Source: Candidatus Woesearchaeota archaeon (GTDB lineage Archaea; Nanobdellota; Nanobdellia; Woesearchaeales; GW2011-AR9). From it: a DNA stretch of 33,723 nt. Shown piece by piece: positions 9,511 through 17,466 of the stretch (position 1 is the first letter of the stretch; every line of letters starts with the position of its first letter). Where the stretch lies: contig JABHRR010000012.1 of the NCBI GenBank assembly GCA_018670095.1, forward strand, positions 1 through 33,723. The letters are read 5' to 3'. The notes beneath the pieces were generated by a model. That model was not told where the DNA came from, searched no databases, and saw nothing but the letters and a program-made list of their open reading frames with translations. Both the position numbers and the translations under genes were made by a program.

Positions 9511-10746
9511 ATGAAAGATACATTATCTGTAGAAGAGATCGATAAAAGGATTCAATATTTACGTCGAGGAGTTGAAGATCTTATTGAACCTCAAGAACTT
9601 GAGTGGAAAATTGATAAAGCACACAAAGAAGAAAGATCTTTAGTAGTAAAGTTAGGAGTAGATCCAACTGCACCAGACATTCATTTAGGACATACTGTTC
9701 CTTTAATGAAACTTAAACATTTTCAGGATTTAGGTTATGATGTAGATTTTCTTATCGGAGATTTTACAGCTAGAATTGGAGATCCTAGTGGCAGATCAGC
9801 AGCTAGAAAACCAATGACTCATGAAGATGTGTTAGGTAATGCTGATGAATATAAAAGACAAATATTCAAAATTCTTAATCCTGACCAAACAAATATTGTT
9901 TATAATAGCGATTGGTTAAGTCCGATAAAATTGGACGATTTCATTAAAATTCTTGGAAAAGGAACAATCAACGAAATGGTTAAAAGAAGAGGAGTAGCAA
10001 ATCGTCTTGAAGAAGGCAACCCAGTTTCTGTTGCAGAATTTGTTTATCCATTCTTACAAGCTTATGATTCTGTTGCGATGAAAGCAGATGTAGAAATTGG
10101 CGGTGCTGACCAATTCTTTAATTTTGTTTTTACTAGAGAAATGCAAAGAGCTTATGGCCAAGAACCACAGGTAATTATGACTTTACCTTTACTTGTTGGA
10201 CTTGATGGTAAAGAAAAAATGAGTAAAACGTATGACAATCATGTAGCATTAGAAGATCCAGCTAATGAGATGTATGGTAAAATTATGTCCATATCAGATG
10301 AACAAATTATTAGTTATTTTGATTTACTAACAAATGTTCCGTATGAAGAAGTTTCTGAAATGCAAAGGGGATTGATAAAAGGAGAACAACATCCAAGAGA
10401 TTTAAAAGCTAAACTTGCTAGGGAAATAACGACTCAATACCATGATAAAAGTGCGGCATTAGAAGCTGAAAATAATTTTGATAGAATCTTTAAATATCGT
10501 CAAGAACCTGAGAATATTGAAACATTCTATTTGTCTAATAAAGAATCTAGAGATATTGGTTCGTTATTAGTAGAAATGGATTTAGCACCATCAAAGAGTC
10601 AAGTAAAAAGACTGATTAAACAAGGCGGTGTACGTGTTGACGGTGAAAAAATTGATGACCCTCATTATAACATTAATCCTGAAGAAGGAATGGTTATTAA
10701 TGTTGGGAAAAGGAATTTTAAAAAAATTGGTTATGAAAAAAAATAA
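9511..10746 (+). CDS. tyrS: Tyrosyl-tRNA synthetase, bacterial TyrZ-like type with C-terminal S4 domain
   Basis: HLGHT, FLIGDFTARIGDPSGRS, IGGADQFFNF, KMSKT; S4 segment SKSQVKRLIKQGGVRVDGEKIDD. Confidence 0.93.
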   Translation: MKDTLSVEEIDKRIQYLRRGVEDLIEPQELEWKIDKAHKEERSLVVKLGVDPTAPDIHLGHTVPLMKLKHFQDLGYDVDFLIGDFTARIGDPSGRSAARKPMTHEDVLGNADEYKRQIFKILNPDQTNIVYNSDWLSPIKLDDFIKILGKGTINEMVKRRGVANRLEEGNPVSVAEFVYPFLQAYDSVAMKADVEIGGADQFFNFVFTREMQRAYGQEPQVIMTLPLLVGLDGKEKMSKTYDNHVALEDPANEMYGKIMSISDEQIISYFDLLTNVPYEEVSEMQRGLIKGEQHPRDLKAKLAREITTQYHDKSAALEAENNFDRIFKYRQEPENIETFYLSNKESRDIGSLLVEMDLAPSKSQVKRLIKQGGVRVDGEKIDDPHYNINPEEGMVINVGKRNFKKIGYEKK

Positions 10747-10752
10747 ATAAAA

Positions 10753-11394
10753 ATGGGTAAAAAAATTAAAAAGAAAAAGAAAAAGAAGTTTGGCATTAAA
10801 CAGTTGAAAGCATTAACAAACAATGTTGGTGTTAAAAAGAATGAAATTAATAAAAATGTTGCTTTCATTTCTTTTGTTGAAGAACAGTTTGATCTTAGTA
10901 ATTATAACCATGTTTATGATCTTTGTTGTGGGAAAGGGATTGTGGGCACTTACTTTTCTTTAAAAAGAAATAATGTTACGGCAGTAGATAATAGTGGAAA
11001 TAATAAAAGAAACCAATTAATTAAACGTTTAGATGAAAAATTTTATGATTTTATTAATACTAGCATTTATGATCATGGCCATTTACAAAATGATTCCTTA
11101 GTTCTTTCTCTTCATGCTTGTGGTAATCTTACTGACAAAGTTATTGAATTAGCATTACAATCACAAAGTGATTTTGCGGTAATGAGTTGTTGTCATGGAG
11201 ATAAGCAATATTTTTCTCCACGCGAAATCCCTGATGTTAATTTAGTTGACAAATTAGGGAGAGATCATTATGCAGATTTGTTAAGATTAAATTATGTTTC
11301 AGAGATAGGTTATACTGCTGGCATATTTGAAATTTCTGAAGACATTACTCCCAAGAATAGAATTATTTGGGGAAAGAAGAAATCCAGGGAATAA
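10753..11394 (+). CDS. SAM-dependent methyltransferase-like protein
   Basis: VYDLCCGKGIVGTYFSLKRNNVTAVDNS and LSLHACGNLTDKVIELALQ..FAVMSCCHG; Lys-rich N-terminus; directly downstream of tyrS. Confidence 0.75.
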   Translation: MGKKIKKKKKKKFGIKQLKALTNNVGVKKNEINKNVAFISFVEEQFDLSNYNHVYDLCCGKGIVGTYFSLKRNNVTAVDNSGNNKRNQLIKRLDEKFYDFINTSIYDHGHLQNDSLVLSLHACGNLTDKVIELALQSQSDFAVMSCCHGDKQYFSPREIPDVNLVDKLGRDHYADLLRLNYVSEIGYTAGIFEISEDITPKNRIIWGKKKSRE

Positions 11395-12154
11395 TCCCAT
11401 TGCTTGCTTGAGTACAAACACCATCTGTGCGATATAATTCTTTTTGATTAAATTTAAATTTATCTCCATAAAAATCAGTAATAATTCCTCCAGCTTCATT
11501 TATAATAACAGAGGGTGCACAAATGTCCCACTCTCCAATTTCTGTTTTGCATTCAGGTCTCGCAACATGCGCTTTAGTTTTGCCTATAGCAACAGACATT
11601 AAACAATAACCAAAAACATTTCCATGAATTTGTCTCTCTGCTTCAACTAAATTTACTAACTGCTCATTTCTATTATTATACATACTACCAGCAAACTCTA
11701 TTGGAGATTTTAAATCTGTTTTTAATAATACTTTTTTTGGCAATTCATTTTCAGTTACCTGGTATGCCCCTTGATTTTTAATAGCATAGAATAACTCTTT
11801 TCTAGCAGGCACATAGACAACTCCTAAAATTGGTTCATGACCAATGGCTAATCCAATATGAACTGCAAAATAACTAAATTTTTCCTCATAACTTTGTAAA
11901 TATTTTAATGAACTACCACTTCCATCAACAGGATCAATGATCCATGTTCGTGGTTGATCTAATCTACTTAAATCATCATTGTCTTTTACTAATTCTTCAA
12001 TAATTAATGCATCTTCAGGATAATTCTTTGAAACTAATTCTGCTAGTCTAGATGCGACTAGCATATCTTTTTTTTCAACATTTCCATCAAATATAATCTC
12101 TTCAGCGATATGAGATGCTTTAATTGCAAATCTTAATTCATTTTCCAAATTCAT
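11363..12154 (-). CDS. Inositol-monophosphatase / CysQ-family phosphatase
   Basis: WIIDPVDGSGSSLKYL and EWDICAPSVIINEAGGIITD motifs; overlaps the methyltransferase tail-to-tail by 32 bp. Confidence 0.85.
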   Translation of the reverse strand: MNLENELRFAIKASHIAEEIIFDGNVEKKDMLVASRLAELVSKNYPEDALIIEELVKDNDDLSRLDQPRTWIIDPVDGSGSSLKYLQSYEEKFSYFAVHIGLAIGHEPILGVVYVPARKELFYAIKNQGAYQVTENELPKKVLLKTDLKSPIEFAGSMYNNRNEQLVNLVEAERQIHGNVFGYCLMSVAIGKTKAHVARPECKTEIGEWDICAPSVIINEAGGIITDFYGDKFKFNQKELYRTDGVCTQASNGIIPWISSFPK

Positions 12155-12210
12155 TTTTTCAAAATAATAATATTCCTATCTCCTTTTCAGATGTTATAAA
12201 TAGTTTACCA

Positions 12211-13296
12211 TCATAACAATCTCACTCCCAATCCTGAACCAGGAGGTACTTTAATCCCACCTGATACTAATTCTAATCCGGAAGTTATTTTATCGGTTAT
12301 TTCATAAACCCCTACCAATTCAGTGGTGATAATATTCTCACTTAAAGAAGCTAAATGAACACTTGCAGCAGTACCAATATCAGTTTCAATACATGAACCA
12401 ATTATACATTTAATATTATTATTTTCAGCCAAATCAAGAATTTCTTTCGCTCTTAAAATTCCTCCAGCTTCGTGAAGTTTGATATTAAACAAATGGCATG
12501 CTTTTTGTGCAATAATTATTTTTGCGTCTTCTGGGCCCCATAATGAGGCGTCAGCCATAATTTTTAAAGGGCTTTTTTCAGTGATTTTTGCAAGTTCAGA
12601 ACTATTTCTTACTGGGTCCTCAATCCAAGCAATACTATAATCTTTAATTTTATCAATCATTTCTAAACTCTTTTCAACAGTTTTCCATCCTTCATTAACA
12701 TCAAGAGAGAAAATGATATTCTTATCAACTAATTGATTGATTAATTTAATTTTTTCTAAATCTGATTGATCATCATTTCCAACTTTAAGTTTAAGACAAT
12801 TAAATCCTTGTTGAATAGCTCTTTTAGCCTCTTCAAAACAACTTTTAACATCATTACTCATAGTCAAAACATAAGTTAATTTCACTTCATCTTTTACTTT
12901 ATTACCCAACAATAAATTTATTGGTGAACCTTCAATTTTACCTAACAAATCAAACACAGCCATTTCTACAGCAGCTTTACTACTAGGATTAAATGGAATC
13001 ACTTTTTCCATCTCTTTAACTAAAACCCGTATATCATCGATAGAATTTATTTCCCTTCCAATTAAGATTGGTTTAAAAAATTTATCAATAACTTCTATAA
13101 ATCCGGCTTGTGTCTCTCCAGTAATAATCCAAGGGCAAGCAAATTCCCCGATACCTCTTCTAATTTCTCCTTCTTTATCTTCCGCGAACAATTCTAAAAG
13201 ACCATAATTTAGTTCTTTGATTTCTCCTAATGCAAAAATAAAAGGTTTTCTTAATGATAAATCTATCTTTTTAGTCCTAATTTCTTTGATAATCAT
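12211..13296 (-). CDS. Enolase-superfamily (MLE subgroup) enzyme: N-succinyl/N-acyl amino-acid racemase, OSBS or dipeptide-epimerase-like
   Basis: LKLKVG (KxK), SLDVNEGW, AWIEDP, IMADASLWG, FNIKLHEAGG: both catalytic lysines and three metal ligands appear present. Confidence 0.85.
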   Translation of the reverse strand: MIIKEIRTKKIDLSLRKPFIFALGEIKELNYGLLELFAEDKEGEIRRGIGEFACPWIITGETQAGFIEVIDKFFKPILIGREINSIDDIRVLVKEMEKVIPFNPSSKAAVEMAVFDLLGKIEGSPINLLLGNKVKDEVKLTYVLTMSNDVKSCFEEAKRAIQQGFNCLKLKVGNDDQSDLEKIKLINQLVDKNIIFSLDVNEGWKTVEKSLEMIDKIKDYSIAWIEDPVRNSSELAKITEKSPLKIMADASLWGPEDAKIIIAQKACHLFNIKLHEAGGILRAKEILDLAENNNIKCIIGSCIETDIGTAASVHLASLSENIITTELVGVYEITDKITSGLELVSGGIKVPPGSGLGVRLL

Positions 13297-14405
13297 TTTA
13301 TTTCCTCAACATATTTTTCTAATATAGTGATATATTTTTGAAAACTATCTAAGTTTAAATTTTCTTCGGGAGCATGCATCCCATTACCCGAAGGGCCAAA
13401 ACAAATAACTGGAATTTTTTTTTCTGCAAAAAAGCGTGCATCAGAAGCCCCCTGACCTCCCCTATAAAGAACATTTCCAGTTTCATTTGTAATTATTTCA
13501 GCTAATTTTTTTACTTCTACATTTTCTGTACTGCAACCAACCGAGAAACCATGTGGAGCACGACCAAATTCTTTAACTATAATTTCTCCTCCTTCAATAT
13601 AATTCTCTTTAGCAGTTTTATTGAATACAGAAAGAATCTGTTCTCTAGTTAACTCGGGAATATACCTTAAATTAACGACAGTTTCACAATAATCGGGGAC
13701 TTGATTTTCTCTTTCATTTAAACATTTGATTAATGTTTGTGAAAAAGTAGTTTTACCTAATAAATCATTACTTTTCTCAAAGATTGAATTACTTCTTACA
13801 GCCTGAATATAACTAGATAATTGTTCAATTGCATTTATTCCCTCTTCAGGTTTGGAACTGTGTGCAGATTTACCTTTATATGCTACTTCAACATTTAAGA
13901 AACCTTTTGCACTGATACCAATTTGCATTTCAGAAGGTTCAGCAGCAATTACAAAATCTGGTTTGATTAATGGATCTTCCAAATGCACTATCTTTCCTGC
14001 CCCATTAAAACCGCCTATTTCTTCATCTGTTACAAAAAGATAGGCAATGTTTGGATTTACTTTAGTTGTAGCTAAATGAAGCATTGCAGCTACTCCTGCT
14101 TTCATATCTAAAACACCTAAACCATATGCTAATTCATTTTCAATAGCCAACTTAAATGGATCATGCAATTCCCATCCCTTTGCATCTACAGTATCTAAAT
14201 GTCCTAAAAATAATATTCTGGGAGTATAATTCTCATTAACTGATGCATAAACTGAATTATGTCCATTGAATGAAAAGTTTTTTAAGGCATAACCTGCAGG
14301 CTGAAGATATTTCTCAATAACTAATTCTAATAATGAATTAGCTCCATCTTTAGTCGATGAATCGTGTTCAACAAGTTCTTTAAGTATTTTTATGATTTCG
14401 TCCAT
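13293..14405 (-). CDS. M20-family metallopeptidase/deacylase (succinyl-DAP desuccinylase / acetylornithine deacetylase-like)
   Basis: ILFLGHLDTVDAKGWELHDPF, YGLGVLDMKAGVAAML, VTDEEIGG, GGQGASDARFF, HAPEE. Confidence 0.9.
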   Translation of the reverse strand: MDEIIKILKELVEHDSSTKDGANSLLELVIEKYLQPAGYALKNFSFNGHNSVYASVNENYTPRILFLGHLDTVDAKGWELHDPFKLAIENELAYGLGVLDMKAGVAAMLHLATTKVNPNIAYLFVTDEEIGGFNGAGKIVHLEDPLIKPDFVIAAEPSEMQIGISAKGFLNVEVAYKGKSAHSSKPEEGINAIEQLSSYIQAVRSNSIFEKSNDLLGKTTFSQTLIKCLNERENQVPDYCETVVNLRYIPELTREQILSVFNKTAKENYIEGGEIIVKEFGRAPHGFSVGCSTENVEVKKLAEIITNETGNVLYRGGQGASDARFFAEKKIPVICFGPSGNGMHAPEENLNLDSFQKYITILEKYVEEIK

Positions 14406-15201
14406 TTTCCCCCCTAATTAGTTTATTTTCTGATTTTTCTAATAAATAAAAGTTCTTGATTAAACCATCTGGAGTTCCGTTTTTTGAAATAAAGTCCATA
14501 ATATGGTAACCTTGTGAAAAAAAGTTTTCAAACAATTCTCGAGTATCATATCTCCATTTTATTGCTTCATCAAAATCTAATTTTTTAATTTCTTGGAAAT
14601 TATGAGGAACTTCAATCAAGATTTCTTCTGGACCAATTATCTTATCTAAAGACCGTTCATTTTTATTTTCAAACTTTTTTTTGACCCTCTCACTATTGAC
14701 TCTCCAAGTTACATTAAGACGGTCTGAAGGAAGACCATCATTAATTCCATCTTGATTACCATAATTATCTCTTTGATATTCTCCTTCAACAATTCCACCA
14801 ATTTTAGCTATGTATAATTTAGCGTTTGCACATTCTAAAGGATCATAAGTCCATTCAAGAGTTTCTATTCCATATGACTGAGATTGTTTTAACTGTTCTT
14901 TAAATAGTTCTTCTCCAACAGATTTACTTTGATAATCTGGATGAATACCAATCATATGTAAATATTGTTTTTTAGGATTTGGTGTAGGAAAAGTGTAAAT
15001 AAAACCAACCATTTTTCCATCAATTTCAGCTCCTAAAGGAGTACAGGGACCAACACCTATAGATTTCATAATGTGGGCTGGGATAGCATCGCGATAATCA
15101 AATCCCCAAACTTGCACTTGTAAATCAGTAATCTTTTCTAGGTCATCAATATCATTTAATTTTCTAATTGAAATTTCTGTTGTTAAATCATTATTTCCCA
15201 T
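14380..15201 (-). CDS. GNAT-superfamily N-acyltransferase, COG3375-like
   Basis: LQVQVWGFDYRDAIPAHIMKSIGVG, GAEIDGKMVGFIYTF, HMIGIHPDYQSKSVGEELFKEQ, LEWTYDPLECANAKLYIAKIGG, DGLPSDRLNVTW. Confidence 0.85.
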   Translation of the reverse strand: MGNNDLTTEISIRKLNDIDDLEKITDLQVQVWGFDYRDAIPAHIMKSIGVGPCTPLGAEIDGKMVGFIYTFPTPNPKKQYLHMIGIHPDYQSKSVGEELFKEQLKQSQSYGIETLEWTYDPLECANAKLYIAKIGGIVEGEYQRDNYGNQDGINDGLPSDRLNVTWRVNSERVKKKFENKNERSLDKIIGPEEILIEVPHNFQEIKKLDFDEAIKWRYDTRELFENFFSQGYHIMDFISKNGTPDGLIKNFYLLEKSENKLIRGENGRNHKNT

Positions 15202-15207
15202 TTTATA

Positions 15208-16395
15208 TCACTTACATCTCCGTAAAATATTACAAATATCTTTGACTTGTTCATCATTACCAACCGTTATTCGTGCATATCCTCTATCTTTTGTTCCTTC
15301 GTATGGATTTTGGTTAGATACTTTAACACCTAAAGAAGTTAAAGTGTCATTCAAATCTTTACCAACACCATCATTATATTTTGCTAGTAAAATATTGGTA
15401 ACAGAACCTCTAACATAATTTAAATGAGGATTTTCTTCTATAGCGTCTTCCATTAATTTTCTTCGCACGGCCGTTTGATCTCTTACCATTTGCATATGTG
15501 ATTGATCTTCTAAAGCCAAAGGCGCTATAGCAGCCCCAACATTATTCATATCATAAGGCAAAGCCCATTCTTTGAAAACACCACCATCTTTAATGTCATC
15601 AGATACTACCCCATAACCAACTCTTAACCCCGCCATTCCGTAACCCTTAGAAAATGTTCTTAAAACAATTAATTGATTTGCTTTATCTTTAACTAAGTCA
15701 ATAGCAGTGTAAGGTTCATTTAAAGAATCATTGAATTCTCCATATGCTTCATCAACTACTAAAATGCCTCCATTTTTAACAACATGTTCGTGTACGTTGG
15801 CAATAAATTCTAATGAAGCAATTTGTCCACTGGGATTGTTTGGAGTTGAAATCCAGGTTACTTTTGGTTTAAGTTTGTTAATTTTATCAATCAATCTAGT
15901 TTCAACTTTTGTTGTAAATGTATAATTATCTTTTTCATCCCGATCAACAAATAATAATTCTGTTCCTGCTCTTTGATGGGCATCTTTAAATCTAAAAAAT
16001 TCTGGTGCAGTCGCTAAAGATATTTCTCCAGGATTAACAAATACACGCGGAATTGTTTCAATTAAACAATCACTACCGGTTCCAAGAACAATGTTGTCTT
16101 TACTTATATTATAAAACTCTGAGATTGCTTCTTTAAGACCATCTAATTGTTCTTCTGGATAATTAAGAATATCAATTAATGATAATTCTCTAGTTTTATC
16201 TAATGCTGTTGGTGTTGGACCAATGATACTTTCTCCTAAATTTAGATGCAACCAAAATTCATTTACTGAATCACTTATCTCCTCTTGACTAGCAATAGCA
16301 TAACTTTTTGCTTTAGTTTGTAAATAATTATTTGCTATATTACTTAATACATCGTCAACGATATGACGATCACCTTCGTGTGTGTTGTTTTTCAT
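15208..16395 (-). CDS. Class I/II PLP aminotransferase, histidinol-phosphate/aromatic-type
   Basis: TWISTPNNPSGQI, ILVVDEAYGEF, VLRTFSKGYGMAGLRVGYG; ATG at 16395 (MKNNTHEGD) preferred because the ORF start at 16431 lies inside the tRNA. Confidence 0.85.
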   Translation of the reverse strand: MKNNTHEGDRHIVDDVLSNIANNYLQTKAKSYAIASQEEISDSVNEFWLHLNLGESIIGPTPTALDKTRELSLIDILNYPEEQLDGLKEAISEFYNISKDNIVLGTGSDCLIETIPRVFVNPGEISLATAPEFFRFKDAHQRAGTELLFVDRDEKDNYTFTTKVETRLIDKINKLKPKVTWISTPNNPSGQIASLEFIANVHEHVVKNGGILVVDEAYGEFNDSLNEPYTAIDLVKDKANQLIVLRTFSKGYGMAGLRVGYGVVSDDIKDGGVFKEWALPYDMNNVGAAIAPLALEDQSHMQMVRDQTAVRRKLMEDAIEENPHLNYVRGSVTNILLAKYNDGVGKDLNDTLTSLGVKVSNQNPYEGTKDRGYARITVGNDEQVKDICNILRRCK

Positions 16396-16424
16396 TTGTT
16401 TCTTTCCTCCATTATGAATATAAG

Positions 16425-16589
16425 TCCCCACTCCCGGACTTTCAAATCTTCAGGAAGAGTTGTAGTCTCCCTGAGGGATACTTGAACCGGGGATCTCTCG
16501 GTCACGGCTGGTCGTTTTTCATTTCCAGTCATACGACGTAATCAAACGACATCTACAGCCGAGCGTTCTAGCCACTGAACTAAGTAGGG
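16425..16589 (-). tRNA. tRNA-Tyr(GTA) with two predicted introns: about 16503-16552 (anticodon loop, 37/38) and about 16439-16480 (T-loop, 59/60)
   Basis: Removing the introns leaves a 73-nt cloverleaf: CCCTACT TA GTTC AGTGGCTA GAAC G CTCGG CTGTAGA CCGAG AGATC CCCGG TTCAAGT CCGGG AGTGGGG A; C1:G72, A73 and a GUA anticodon loop typical of archaeal tRNA-Tyr. Confidence 0.9.
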
Positions 16590-16770
16590 ATATTGTAACT
16601 TCTACTATCACATTTGAGAACTTCCAGAATAATTTGGAAATTCTTAATCTAATAATAATAGAAGTTATAGCTAACACTAAAGCCAAAACAATTCATTTGT
16701 TTTATTTGGTTTTTAGTGTTCATATTTATATCCAATGTGTTTATTTAAATATGGTTTACTATGTTTTTTT

Positions 16771-16783
16771 CGGAAACTTTCCG
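16771..16783. promoter_or_regulatory. Operator-like palindrome CGGAAACTTTCCG (15-bp TCGGAAACTTTCCGA at 16770-16784)
   Basis: Perfect palindrome between the tRNA-Tyr/aminotransferase operon (-) and an Lrp gene (+); minus-strand TATA-like TATTTAAATA nearby. Confidence 0.65.
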
Positions 16784-16906
16784 AGGATAAAACAGTTTAA
16801 TCTATTCAAAGTGATTTTAATAAGGTAAAAGCATTCATATACTTATTGGTAAGATATTCAATTTTATGACGAAAAATTTATAAATAGTTGAATAATCTAC
16901 AACTTT

Positions 16907-17356
16907 ATGAAAAACATACAACCAAAACTGATCAAATTATTCAAAGAAGGTTATTGTACACCACAAATTTCTAAAATTGCTAAAAAACTCAAAGAACCGT
17001 CGACAACTATTCATTATAATATCAAAAGATTAGAAAAAGAGAAAGCAATAATTGGATATAAAGCAGTTTTTAATCACAAAAAGATTGAAGAAAGTTTTGG
17101 TTGTTTCGTATTAATCAATTTATCCCCAGATGAATATGGGAACCCAGAAAGTATTGCTCGAGAATTAGGAAAACATCCTGAAATTGAAAGTATTAACATC
17201 ATTACAGGAGATTGGGAAATGATTCTCAAGGTTAGAACAAAAGATCAAGAAGCATATTATGATTTGATTAAAAGAGTAATTTCAAGAAAAGGGGTAACAA
17301 ACATTAAATCATTGACTTCACTAAAAGAGATTAAGAATGAGTCAATTGTATTGTAA
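16907..17356 (+). CDS. Lrp/AsnC-family transcriptional regulator
   Basis: N-terminal wHTH (TPQISKIAKKLKEPSTTIHYNIKRLEKEKAIIGYKAV) and RAM-like C-terminal domain (IESINIITGDWEMILKVRTKD). Confidence 0.88.
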   Translation: MKNIQPKLIKLFKEGYCTPQISKIAKKLKEPSTTIHYNIKRLEKEKAIIGYKAVFNHKKIEESFGCFVLINLSPDEYGNPESIARELGKHPEIESINIITGDWEMILKVRTKDQEAYYDLIKRVISRKGVTNIKSLTSLKEIKNESIVL

Positions 17357-17452
17357 TCACCCAACAACAAACCCTTCTCTCTTAACTTCATCAATTAGAT
17401 AATGGATTTGTTTATCTTCTATGTTGTATTGTTCATGCAATTTTTCTAAAAA
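17357..17452 (-). pseudogene. Truncated 3' remnant of an Lrp/AsnC-family regulator
   Basis: Minus-strand translation FLEKLHEQYNIEDKQIHYLIDEVKREGFVVG* matches the C-termini of 18436..18873 and 22092..22544; homology ends at the operator-like motif. Confidence 0.85.
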
Positions 17453-17453
17453 C

Positions 17454-17466
17454 CGGAAACTTTTCG
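17454..17466. promoter_or_regulatory. Operator-like motif CGGAAACTTTTCG (one mismatch to CGGAAACTTTCCG)
   Basis: Upstream of the small membrane protein/zinc-ribbon pair, adjacent to the Lrp remnant. Confidence 0.5.

Noticed and set aside
7650-10746. Direct orthology to the Enterococcus tdc operon
   Set aside because: The decarboxylase does not resemble enterococcal TyrDC from recalled sequence, and no tyrosine/tyramine antiporter is present; only an analogy is retained.
11299-11499. - strand ORF of 66 aa
   Set aside because: Lies out of frame across the convergent end of the methyltransferase and phosphatase genes.
16425-16589. Alternative reading of the tRNA as tRNA-His (GTG near the 3' exon)
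   Set aside because: With the stem CTCGG/CCGAG fixed, GTG would not fall at 34-36; CTGTAGA gives GUA, and C1:G72 with A73 matches archaeal tRNA-Tyr.
16596-16667. Inverted repeat TAACTTCTA/TAGAAGTTA upstream of tRNA-Tyr enclosing TTCCA/TGGAA
   Set aside because: Arms are short and AT-rich with a long spacer; plausible by chance, so not listed as a finding.
16332-16828. + strand ORFs 16332..16541 and 16634..16828
   Set aside because: The first crosses the tRNA gene; the second spans the regulatory intergenic region. Low-complexity hydrophobic translations with no support.
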